From Gammaproteobacteria bacterium (lineage in GTDB: Bacteria > Pseudomonadota > Gammaproteobacteria > UBA12402), in contig JANQHY010000195.1 in the NCBI GenBank assembly GCA_028282395.1, forward strand, positions 1 to 9,851: a stretch of 9,851 bases of DNA, written 5' to 3'. Each line of letters starts with the position of its first letter. The first letter of the stretch is position 1. Shown here piece by piece: positions 1 to 5,931 of this stretch. Below the pieces are notes generated by a model. That model was given only the letters and a program-made list of their open reading frames with translations, made no database searches and had not been told where the DNA came from. A program made the position numbers and the translations under genes.

Positions 1-69
1 TATAGCACGTGGCGACAAATCTTCAAGGTTGCCGATAGGGGTAGCAACAATATAGAGGGTGGCGCTCAT
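1..69 (-). CDS. rsmI: RsmI, 16S rRNA (cytidine-2'-O)-methyltransferase, N-terminal fragment
   Basis: Only the first 23 codons are in the window; the gene reads leftward off the edge. The peptide begins MSATLYIVATPIGNLEDLSP, which carries the near-invariant VATPIGNL opening of the RsmI (YraL) family of SAM-dependent tetrapyrrole-methylase-fold enzymes. RsmI 2'-O-methylates C1402 of 16S rRNA in the small-subunit decoding centre. The ATG at 67-69 is the natural start, since family members begin only a few residues before this motif. The gene is divergent from the LOG-family gene to its right. Identification rests on the N-terminal motif alone, but that motif is highly specific. Confidence 0.9.
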   Translation of the reverse strand, partial: MSATLYIVATPIGNLEDLSPRAI

Positions 70-245
70 TTACTCGATCTCGTTGGTTACGTTAGTTGTT
101 AAGTATAGAGCGACAGCAACTTATTTGCGATAGGTAAATGCAGCAAATGTTAATATTGTTAGCAAACGGTGATTTGCAACTGGAAAGCGATCTGTTATGG
201 TTAATTATACGGCTATTTGTCGATGTGGTAAAAGGGTTGGTAGCG

Positions 246-809
246 TTGGCAAGAATTAAAATCGAAAACATTGCAGTTTTTTGCGGTGCTCACGCAGGGA
301 ATAATCCTATTTATGGGAGAATGGCAGAGCGTTTTGCTCAGGCGATGATTAATGAGAAGATCGGTTTGGTCTATGGGGGTGCTAAACGCGGTTTAATGGG
401 AGTGATCGCTGACAGTATGTTAGCGCTTGGAGGCGAAGTAATTGGAGTTATGCCCGAGTCCCTACTTAAGATGGAGTCGCCCCATGAAGAGGTAACTGAA
501 TTTCATCTTGTTGAGTCGCTGCATGAACGCAAAGTATTAATGGCAAGATTGGCACAGAGTTGTGTTCTACTCCCAGGCGGTATTGGATCTCTAGATGAGT
601 TTTTTGAGATGGTAACATGTGCGCAGATTGGTTATCATCACCAACCTTGTGGCATCTTGAATAGCTCCAACTATTATGACCACTTAATAAAATTTCTTGA
701 TCATGCATTTGATGAAGAGTTTTTAACACCGGTCGACCGTCAGCGTATCTTAATTGATGAACGGCCACGCCAATTGTTGCGGCGTTTAAAAGAAGCCGCA
801 GAGCAGTAA
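246..809 (+). CDS. LOG-family protein (cytokinin riboside 5'-monophosphate phosphoribohydrolase-like)
   Basis: This is a LOG/TIGR00730 (lysine-decarboxylase-like Rossmann fold) protein of 187 residues from the start chosen here. Visible family marks, numbered from that start, are the N-terminal IAVFCG strand (9-14), GGAKRGLMG (44-52), HERK (93-96) and the signature PGGIGSLDEFFE (110-121; family form PGGxGTxxE, here with Ser for Thr). Characterised relatives hydrolyse the N-glycosidic bond of nucleoside 5'-monophosphates, releasing a base and ribose 5-phosphate; the bacterial substrate is often unknown. The open frame extends back to an ATG at 138, which would add 36 residues not typical of the family. 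I prefer TTG 246 because it has AAAGGG at 231-236 and places IAVFCG at the usual distance from the N-terminus. The function is cytosolic. It stands alone, divergent from rsmI. Confidence 0.85.
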   Translation: MARIKIENIAVFCGAHAGNNPIYGRMAERFAQAMINEKIGLVYGGAKRGLMGVIADSMLALGGEVIGVMPESLLKMESPHEEVTEFHLVESLHERKVLMARLAQSCVLLPGGIGSLDEFFEMVTCAQIGYHHQPCGILNSSNYYDHLIKFLDHAFDEEFLTPVDRQRILIDERPRQLLRRLKEAAEQ

Positions 810-925
810 AAATATTTCTTACTTTTTCTGTTAAAATGCTTGTTTAAAAAAACACAGTAACGTATCATTAAATTCTTCTTGTTTAATTCTCCTCGCAGTT
901 TTCTTTAACTAGCTATTCCTGCGTG

Positions 926-947
926 GATTAAATAATTTTTTTTAATC
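926..947. repeat. 7-bp inverted repeat just upstream of the 965 gene
   Basis: GATTAAA (926-932) and TTTAATC (941-947) are perfect inverted arms around an 8-nt AT-rich spacer, ending 7 bp before the ribosome binding site of the next gene. It could be an operator, part of a promoter, or a weak terminator for the upstream gene. An all-AT element like this also arises easily by chance in this composition. Confidence 0.3.
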
Positions 948-964
948 AATAAAAGAGGTGTGAT

Positions 965-1330
965 ATGAATAACAATCCAAGTTATTATGCAACATTACTA
1001 TTACCGCCTGATGGTAAAAAAGTATGGACTAAATTAATGGAAGGGAGCGATTCAGTTCCACAGGAAATCGCCACAGGTTCACCTATTGTTCAATCCTATG
1101 CTAATTATTCTGATGGCACACAAGCAATACTTGGCGTTCTAAAAAGCCAGACACCAAAAGAGTACAATAGTATTTTTGCTTGGGTATTTGATGCGATGGG
1201 TAATCAATACGCTGGTTGGCCAATTGATTTGAGTGATTTTGAGGACTTTTACGTTAATGAGATAATTTTTTCTCTCTATAATAATGAGTATATACTCGAT
1301 ATCATCGAGCAGCCATTAGTAGAGCAGTAA
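965..1330 (+). CDS. Hypothetical protein, 121 residues, unrecognised
   Basis: I do not recognise this protein. The ATG at 965 is well supported by AGAGGTG at 954-960, four bases upstream. The product is acidic and soluble-looking, rich in Asn, Tyr, Asp and Ser, with no signal peptide or membrane segment. The middle part around residues 75-95 (IFAWVFDAMGNQYAGWPIDL) has strand- and turn-like aromatic/glycine spacing that resembles a small beta-rich fold, but no catalytic motif is visible. The C-terminus is acidic (EYILDIIEQPLVEQ). It has no operon partner: 155 bp separate it from the LOG gene, and a repeat-bearing non-coding stretch follows. A lineage-restricted or host-interaction protein is possible but is inference only. 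Confidence 0.7.
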   Translation: MNNNPSYYATLLLPPDGKKVWTKLMEGSDSVPQEIATGSPIVQSYANYSDGTQAILGVLKSQTPKEYNSIFAWVFDAMGNQYAGWPIDLSDFEDFYVNEIIFSLYNNEYILDIIEQPLVEQ

Positions 1331-1350
1331 ACCATTTTTTTCCTTGCTTT

Positions 1351-1379
1351 GTCATCGCGCGGCTTGTGCGTGGGATCTA
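1351..1379 (-). repeat. Intergenic GC-rich repeat, copy A (inverted relative to copy B)
   Basis: Read on the minus strand this 29-mer matches copy B (1546-1574) at 24 of 29 positions by eye. The shared core is ACAAGCCGCG, flanked by GATCC/GA..GAC-type ends. The sequence is related to the GC-rich 'ccgcgg-acaag-ccgcg' intergenic palindromes I know from genomes of intracellular bacteria. It starts 20 bp after the stop of the 965 gene. Confidence 0.7.
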
Positions 1380-1545
1380 GAAACCAATAGTAATCTTCTT
1401 CATCGTTTGTTAGGCAAATCAGTACTACTTCCACTTTAGCAGGCGTTATTTCCTGCTCCTTCCTGCGATGATTGTCGGACGGCAAAATTTTTTCTCCTAG
1501 AATTTTGTCTTCGGCCGTTTAGATCGATGCCGATGAGAGGCTTTT

Positions 1546-1574
1546 TGGATCCGACGGACAAGCCGCGGGAAGAC
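1546..1574 (+). repeat. Intergenic GC-rich repeat, copy B
   Basis: This 29-mer contains CGGACAAGCCGCG (1555-1567), shared exactly with copy C near 8479-8491, and pairs in inverted orientation with copy A. Its 5' end (GGATCC) and 3' end (GAAGAC) correspond to GATCC and GATGAC in copy A. About 166 bp separate A and B, so a transcript through the region could fold into a long stem. Confidence 0.7.
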
Positions 1575-1704
1575 GGCAGGGGTGAGTGGGAAGATTACAG
1601 GGATGGCGCGGGGCAACGGTTAGGGTGGTCCCACAAGCAGAAGAGAGTGCTGTATAGATTGATCAATTGACTAAAAGAGATTGATAGCGTAATGTGGCGA
1701 TAAT

Positions 1705-3114
1705 TTGACTTATTTTGATAGTGTCGTGAGTACCGTAGAAAACACAAAAAACAGTTTTTTTCATAATCTTTATGCTGTTATAGCATTTGCATTGCCGATC
1801 AGTATCTCAGGTCTCGTTGGCATGGTGGCAAGTTTTATTGAAATGCTGATGGTTGCTCGTCTAGGTAAACCACCCCTGGCTGCAGGGGCGCTGGCCACCA
1901 TAACCTATTTTACCGTCGTAACTATTGTGGCGACCGCGCTTTATTCCGTCGGTATTTTGATTGGTCATCATAAAGGCCAGAATAGTGATTTAACCGGAAT
2001 TGCAGTTTTTGTTAAAAATGGTTTTTGGCTGTCACTGCTGTTATCAATACCTTCTGGGTTGTTACTATGGAATGTTGATAAAGTACTACTATTTTTTGGT
2101 CAGCAGCCACAACTGGTTGCATTAACAGTTCCCTATTTTCACTATGGTGGATTAGCGATGTTGCCTATGCTAGTGATCACGGTAATTATCCAATTTCATA
2201 CTGGTATTGGCCGGCCACGGTTTTCTATGATTATCTCTTTGATACGGTTGCCAATCACGGTTCTATTATCTTATGCATTGATATTAGGTAAATGGGGTGT
2301 GCCAAGTATCGGGTTGGCCGGTATTATGTGCTCCTCTTTAATAGTACAAAGTCTATTTGCTGTTGCATTGGTTATCTATCTCGGTGTTAATCCTGTTTTT
2401 CGCCAATATGGAATACAGTTTTCGAAAAATATCGCGCCAAGTTGGCAGCTGTGTCGAAAAATGCTGCTAATTGGTTTACCGATCGGTTTACAGTTTGGTG
2501 GTGAACTAGCGGCGCGTTCAGCCATGATCTATTTAACTGGCCATTTTGGTGTTGTTGCTTTGGCAGCATCACAGATCGTTTCACAATATGTCATGCTCTG
2601 GGTGATGGTTTCTCTCGGCCTTTCGCAAGCTGTAGCGGTATTAGTGAGTATGGCGTATGGCAAGAGAGATTATCGCCTTGTTAAGCAGTATATTGTTGCC
2701 GCAGCTACTATTTTAGCAATAATTTCTATTGTGGTGCTGTTACTTATACTTTTTGGAGCAAAAATTTTAATAGGGTTTTATGTCGATGCGCATCACATTG
2801 CTAATCACCATTTAGTGCATCTGGCTACGCTGTTTTTATATATTTCTTGCATTATGTTAATGATTGATGGCAGTAGAGATATCTTCTCTGGTGGATTGAG
2901 AGGAATGCAGGACTCGAAAGTGCCCATGATTATCGGTGTTTTGTGTTTGTGGCTAATCTCATTGCCGCTAAGCTATATCATTGGCTTTTACCTGCATGGT
3001 GGAGCGGTTGGATTAAGAATAGGTTTCGGTATTGGCATCACGATTGCAATGCTTATTTTATTCAGTAAGTTTAATAAGCGCATAAAAAGTTTCAGTATGA
3101 GTTCGTTGACGTGA
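1705..3114 (+). CDS. MATE family multidrug/Na+ (or H+) antiporter
   Basis: The 469-residue length matches NorM-type MATE transporters, and the protein is hydrophobic throughout with about 12 predicted membrane helices in two six-helix halves. The opening AFALPISISGLVGMVASFIEMLMVARLG (residues 27-54) is the typical first helix plus the D/E-x-x-M-V-x-x-LG region. PPLAAGALA and GILIGHHKG follow, as in the family, and the second half opens with LLIGLPIGLQFGGELAARSAM. Members sit in the inner membrane and expel cationic drugs or metabolites by exchange with Na+ or H+; the substrate cannot be read from the sequence. The start is uncertain: TTG 1705 lacks a clear ribosome binding site, and GTG 1726 is an in-frame alternative that removes only seven residues. 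The gene converges on the ankyrin gene, with a 20-bp gap. Confidence 0.9.
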   Translation: MTYFDSVVSTVENTKNSFFHNLYAVIAFALPISISGLVGMVASFIEMLMVARLGKPPLAAGALATITYFTVVTIVATALYSVGILIGHHKGQNSDLTGIAVFVKNGFWLSLLLSIPSGLLLWNVDKVLLFFGQQPQLVALTVPYFHYGGLAMLPMLVITVIIQFHTGIGRPRFSMIISLIRLPITVLLSYALILGKWGVPSIGLAGIMCSSLIVQSLFAVALVIYLGVNPVFRQYGIQFSKNIAPSWQLCRKMLLIGLPIGLQFGGELAARSAMIYLTGHFGVVALAASQIVSQYVMLWVMVSLGLSQAVAVLVSMAYGKRDYRLVKQYIVAAATILAIISIVVLLLILFGAKILIGFYVDAHHIANHHLVHLATLFLYISCIMLMIDGSRDIFSGGLRGMQDSKVPMIIGVLCLWLISLPLSYIIGFYLHGGAVGLRIGFGIGITIAMLILFSKFNKRIKSFSMSSLT

Positions 3115-3134
3115 TGTTAATGTTATCTTATTTT

Positions 3135-4529
3135 TTAAACTAAAAAACCAAAGTCGTCACAATACTCGCGGATTTTACGAATCAGGCCAGGGTAATTTTC
3201 TGTTTTCAATGTTTCGATATAGGCTTTAACAATATAGCGAAACGGTTTGCGCATAATAATTGGTAGCATGCGTTTCACATAAGGTAGATCTTTTTCCTGA
3301 TTATAGTGACACTGCTGGACAAACACCGCTGTCATTACAGCTGCGTAGCAGCGTTGACGTGCCTGATCCATTTTTTCAAAGCGGTTGATATAGTAGTAGA
3401 GCGCCCGATCCTTCTCCCAACGTTGCCATTCGTCAAATAGTGCCAGTATCTCCTGTTTCAGTGGCGCTAAATTATGAGAGGGATTTTTCTCGCCAATCAG
3501 TTTTAGTAGGAATAGTGTTGTAACAACACCGCCACTTATATTTGCCCAAGTGCAGTTGCCGCTTTCTTGGGGTGGCAGTGGCAGAACACAGAATGGCTGG
3601 AGGCGATTGGGGTCGAGAAAAAGATTGTCAAGATAGTCACGCGGTACTTGATCATAGAGCAAGTGGCTATAAAAATCAGGGTCGTACCATTCAGAGCTTT
3701 TAATACGGTAAACGATAGCGGTACCATTTTCACGACCAAATTGACCACGGTCGCAACGCGCGACCCATTCACCATGGCGTATAACCATAATACCATGTCC
3801 TTGTGAGGCAATCGGTAGCATTAGTGGGTCACTCTGTAGCTGCTTGCGGATTGTTGGGCGGTATGGTTTTAGATCGATGCGATAGTCTTGAAAACGCATT
3901 AGCATTGAGGCGTTGCGTAAGGCAGTGATCATCATTCTCATCTCGCGCTGGTATCGACGAACTGTGCGACCTTGATAGTGATGTAGGTAATGTTCAAGTG
4001 ACGTGCGTACCATTGGTACAATAATATCTAAATAGAAACCTTCATAGATCATTTCGATAATGCTATTTTTTGGGGTAACAATATCAACGTAGCCGCGCAG
4101 AGAGAATAGATGGCCAAGAATTTTTGTTTGAATAAAATCTTCGGCAAATTTTATTTCAGCACCGTGACGGCAGAGTAGGTTTACCATTGCGCGATCACCA
4201 TGCAGCATCGGCATAACTAATACTGGTTGTGAATCACGGCTAAAACTATTAGCATCTGCGCCGTGATCGAGAAGTTTTTTAACAATTTTGCGTTGATTAT
4301 ATTCCGCTGCCCAATGTAGTGGTGAGCGGTTAGTCAAATCTTTAAAATTAACATCGGCGCCGGCATTAAGAAGAATAGTAACTTTACTAAGGCTCTCTTT
4401 AATGATGGCCTCAATCAGTGGTGTGTAACCATATTTATCGATGGTATTAAGATCGCTGCTATCACGTTGTAGCAACTGTTCGACTATAGCGTCATCTTCA
4501 AAGAGAATACTGTCCGCTAATGATATCAT
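3135..4529 (-). CDS. Ankyrin-repeat protein with cysteine-protease-like C-terminal domain, AnkH/LegA3-like putative effector
   Basis: The protein has 464 residues. The N-terminus carries an end cap (about 5-30) and three ankyrin repeats: 31-64 (YGYTPLIEAI, NAGADVN), 65-97 (RSPLHWAAEYN, DHGADAN) and 98-128 (degenerate, RHGAEI). The rest shows motifs of a papain-like fold in permuted order: GHGIMVIRHGEW with H245, CDRGQ with D260, then QESGNCTWAN with Q321 and C326. The Q-x4-C-x-W arrangement resembles the oxyanion glutamine and nucleophile of papain-type enzymes. Legionella AnkH/LegA3 is, as I recall, a Dot/Icm effector of similar size with ankyrin repeats and a cysteine-protease-like domain. 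Similarity to it is judged by architecture, not alignment. No signal peptide or membrane segment is seen. AGGT sits five bases before the ATG, and the acidic-protein gene ends 37 bp upstream, suggesting one transcript. If secreted, it would act in the host cell. Confidence 0.8.
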   Translation of the reverse strand: MISLADSILFEDDAIVEQLLQRDSSDLNTIDKYGYTPLIEAIIKESLSKVTILLNAGADVNFKDLTNRSPLHWAAEYNQRKIVKKLLDHGADANSFSRDSQPVLVMPMLHGDRAMVNLLCRHGAEIKFAEDFIQTKILGHLFSLRGYVDIVTPKNSIIEMIYEGFYLDIIVPMVRTSLEHYLHHYQGRTVRRYQREMRMMITALRNASMLMRFQDYRIDLKPYRPTIRKQLQSDPLMLPIASQGHGIMVIRHGEWVARCDRGQFGRENGTAIVYRIKSSEWYDPDFYSHLLYDQVPRDYLDNLFLDPNRLQPFCVLPLPPQESGNCTWANISGGVVTTLFLLKLIGEKNPSHNLAPLKQEILALFDEWQRWEKDRALYYYINRFEKMDQARQRCYAAVMTAVFVQQCHYNQEKDLPYVKRMLPIIMRKPFRYIVKAYIETLKTENYPGLIRKIREYCDDFGFLV

Positions 4530-4566
4530 GATTTACCTGCCTGGTTTAACTCTATATTACACCAAT

Positions 4567-5091
4567 TTAACGTGAACGGGTAAGTGTTGGGGCTGAACTG
4601 GCAGAGAGCCGTTTTGATAATCTGGCTTGATTGCGATATTGATATTCATTACTGAACTCATTGGTATTTCTTTCATCCTCAGTCATCGATTGTATTCTCT
4701 CTATCGGAGGGCCATCAACACCGTTAAAACTAACGAGAGGGTGTTTCTCAATTGAAAGACCAGGCCCGTCACCACCAGGTGAATCTTTAATAAAGCTCTG
4801 TTCCTGAGTAAAGTCATGCTGTTTGCTGATATCTTCGGCAATAGTGCCAAGAATCATTTCAGATAAGCTCTCTTCATCGATTAACCAACCAGAACTACCG
4901 GATTCACCACCATCGTCCTCATCTTCCTCGATCAACTCTTTCCAGGTAAGTTGGTTTTGCGACCTCTCATCCCGGGCCCATGAGCCGCCTGATGAACTAC
5001 CAGATTCGCCACCCTCCTCCTCTTCTTCAGCAAAAGGGTCTAGCCAGGTTGGTGTTTTTTTTGATGGTTTTTTACGCATTTTTTTGGCCAT
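4567..5091 (-). CDS. Acidic, disordered protein with 34-residue internal duplication, function unknown
   Basis: I do not recognise a family. The 174-residue product starts with a basic segment (MAKKMRKKPSKKT), then two tandem copies of a 34-residue unit (16-49 and 50-83). Each copy has Trp, an acidic run of five to six residues and GGESGSS. A polar middle follows, and the tail is basic and serine-rich (LSKRLSASSAPTLTRSR). It looks largely disordered, with no signal peptide, membrane helix or enzyme motif. The ATG at 5089-5091 is supported by GAGGTG nine bases upstream. It is first in an apparent two-gene unit with the ankyrin protein, so a secreted partner or a co-regulated effector is plausible; that is inference. 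An open frame on the other strand (4823-5131) is a shadow of the acidic and serine codons. Confidence 0.75.
   Translation of the reverse strand: MAKKMRKKPSKKTPTWLDPFAEEEEEGGESGSSSGGSWARDERSQNQLTWKELIEEDEDDGGESGSSGWLIDEESLSEMILGTIAEDISKQHDFTQEQSFIKDSPGGDGPGLSIEKHPLVSFNGVDGPPIERIQSMTEDERNTNEFSNEYQYRNQARLSKRLSASSAPTLTRSR
4892..5049 (-). repeat. 102-bp-period internal duplication in the acidic-protein gene
   Basis: The DNA at 4892-4947 is repeated at 4994-5049 with an offset of exactly 102 bp (34 codons). Identity is high over GAACTACC-GATTC-CCACC and the TCCTC-rich part, and lower toward the end, which closes on CCAGGT in both copies. The frame is kept, so the protein gained a second W-acidic-GGESGSS module. 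Confidence 0.75.
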
Positions 5092-5197
5092 TTCTATTTA
5101 CACCTCAAGTTTATTTAATATTACAGCCTGATCCTTATATAATTTTAGCACCAATGGCCTATTTTAGCTACAGCATTGAATTTTAAGTAATAATATA

Positions 5198-5213
5198 AAT
5201 TGGTGACAATTGG
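5198..5213. promoter_or_regulatory. Direct repeat AATTGG-N4-AATTGG in divergent intergenic region
   Basis: Two identical hexamers (5198-5203 and 5208-5213) lie ten bases apart, one helical turn, in the region between the minus-strand effector-like unit and rppH. Such spacing is typical of tandem-site response regulators binding one face of DNA. No known consensus is matched, so this is only a candidate operator. Confidence 0.25.
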
Positions 5214-5216
5214 TTA

Positions 5217-5245
5217 TTGAAAAAAGGGTAATATTTTGTTTAAAT
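5217..5245 (+). promoter_or_regulatory. Candidate sigma70 promoter for the rppH leader
   Basis: TTGAAA (5217-5222) and TTAAAT (5240-5245) are separated by 17 bp and score 5/6 and 4/6 against the sigma70 consensus. Transcription would start near 5252 and give a leader of about 180 nt containing the alternating hairpins. GATAAT at 5261-5266 is a competing -10 element, but it lacks a good -35 element at the right distance. The AT-rich background makes any such call weak. Confidence 0.25.
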
Positions 5246-5277
5246 TTAGACTAATTATTTGATAATAAGTTCAATTT

Positions 5278-5391
5278 CTTGCTTATTAGAGATGACCAGT
5301 TGGCAAGCAGAGTAGTAAAAATGAACTACACTTATTTCCTGCTTGCCCTTTTAAATATGGTACATACAGTTTGCAAGGGAGGCTTTTTTTT
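5278..5391 (+). promoter_or_regulatory. Attenuator-like leader: four alternating complementary segments upstream of rppH
   Basis: Four segments alternate in sense. Segment 1 is CTTGCTT (5278-5284), segment 2 GGCAAGCAG (5302-5310), segment 3 CTGCTTGCCCTT (5339-5350) and segment 4 GCAAGGGAGGC (5373-5383), followed by eight T. Segments 2 and 3 pair perfectly over 9 bp, with an inner GTAGT/ACTAC stem (5312-5316/5325-5329). Segments 3 and 4 form the terminator described separately. Segments 1 and 2 can pair over about 6 bp. Since 2:3 and 3:4 exclude each other, this has the layout of a transcription attenuator. The T run ends 42 bases before the rppH start. An independent small RNA ending at the same terminator is the main alternative. 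Confidence 0.5.
5341..5391 (+). terminator. Intrinsic terminator upstream of rppH
   Basis: GCTTgCCCTT (5341-5350) pairs with AAGGGAGGC (5375-5383) through nine pairs, including one G-U and one bulged G at 5345. The loop is 24 nt and eight T follow at 5384-5391. The stem and U-tract fit a Rho-independent terminator. No annotated gene ends just upstream on this strand, so it must serve a leader or small RNA. Confidence 0.55.
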
Positions 5392-5433
5392 ATAGTAACA
5401 TCAGTGTATTGACAGGCTAAGGAGTAACCAGCC

Positions 5434-5931
5434 GTGGCAAATTTGACTGACTATCGAGCAGGTGTAGGGGTGATTGTCGTAAATCGGCAACGTAAGCTGT
5501 TGTTAGCCAAACGGTCAGATAGTACGGGTGGGTGGCAGTTTCCACAAGGTGGGCTGCTATCAGGTGAATCTGCTGAGCAAGCACTCTATCGCGAACTTTA
5601 CGAAGAGTTAGGGCTCAAGCCCGGCAAGATTATGCGATTGGCTGAGACCAAAGAGTGGTTATCCTACCGTTTCCCCCCTGGAGTCACACGTCGTTATGTA
5701 CGTAACCGTTCCTATATTGGCCAGAAACAGCGCTGGTTTCTCGTCAAAATGCTTGCATCTAACAGTGATATTAAACTCAATGTCACTGATTCCCCAGAGT
5801 TTTCAGCCTTTCGTTGGGTCGATTATTGGCAGCCCCTTGAAGAGGTGGTGGAGTTCAAGTATGAGCTTTACCATCAGGTACTAGAGCAGTTCGCACCATT
5901 TTTATTGACCCGGAAAGAGACGCCGGTATAA
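5434..5931 (+). CDS. rppH: RppH, RNA pyrophosphohydrolase (Nudix)
   Basis: RppH (NudH/YgdP) removes pyrophosphate from the 5' end of triphosphorylated transcripts, which exposes them to RNase E decay, and acts in the cytosol. The 165-residue length is close to the usual 155-175. The Nudix box is complete at residues 39-61: G39, E45, R53, E54, E57, E58 and G60, in GG-x4-ESAEQALYRELYEELGL. Strong RppH-specific marks are GWQFPQGG (33-40) just before the box and IGQKQRWFL in the second half. The GTG at 5434 is chosen because AAGGAG lies nine bases upstream and the DYRAGVGVIV start aligns with the family opening YRPNVGIVI. The leader upstream contains an attenuator-like structure. ptsP follows after 206 bp. 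Confidence 0.95.
   Translation: MANLTDYRAGVGVIVVNRQRKLLLAKRSDSTGGWQFPQGGLLSGESAEQALYRELYEELGLKPGKIMRLAETKEWLSYRFPPGVTRRYVRNRSYIGQKQRWFLVKMLASNSDIKLNVTDSPEFSAFRWVDYWQPLEEVVEFKYELYHQVLEQFAPFLLTRKETPV

Larger units (their letters stand above)
1331..1704. other. 374-bp gene-poor stretch carrying an inverted repeat pair
   Basis: No convincing gene is present. The stretch holds repeat copies A (1351-1379) and B (1546-1574) in inverted orientation, a short hairpin (AGCAGG 1438-1443 / CCTGCT 1452-1457), and a GC- and purine-rich segment at about 1555-1650 that is unlike the AT-rich surroundings. Two opposed open frames cross it. One runs from a TTG at 1485 leftward to 1276, overlapping the end of the 965 gene. 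The other runs from ATG 1527 to 1670 (47 residues). Both translate the repeat as FLDPT-x-KPR, so they probably reflect repeat composition rather than genes. It may be a decayed mobile or palindromic element. Confidence 0.55.

Noticed and set aside
1276..1485. 69-codon minus-strand open frame with a TTG start
   Set aside because: It overlaps the end of the well-supported 965 gene in antisense and is built partly from the intergenic repeat; not called as a gene.
3131..3147. Palindrome TTTTTTA-AAC-TAAAAAA between the convergent MATE and ankyrin genes
   Set aside because: It has no G-C pairs in the stem, so it would be a weak terminator; it is likely to be chance in AT-rich DNA.
4823..5131. Plus-strand serine/proline-rich open frame
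   Set aside because: It is the complement of the acidic and serine codons of the real minus-strand gene at 4567-5091 and has no ribosome binding site.
5409..5414. Perfect TTGACA -35 hexamer before rppH
   Set aside because: No -10 element lies 16-18 bp downstream; that interval is occupied by the rppH ribosome binding site and start codon.
5092..5433. PmrA-type TTAA tandem sites upstream of the putative effector unit
   Set aside because: Several TTAA or TTTAA words occur, but none in the spacing I would accept for the known regulatory element.
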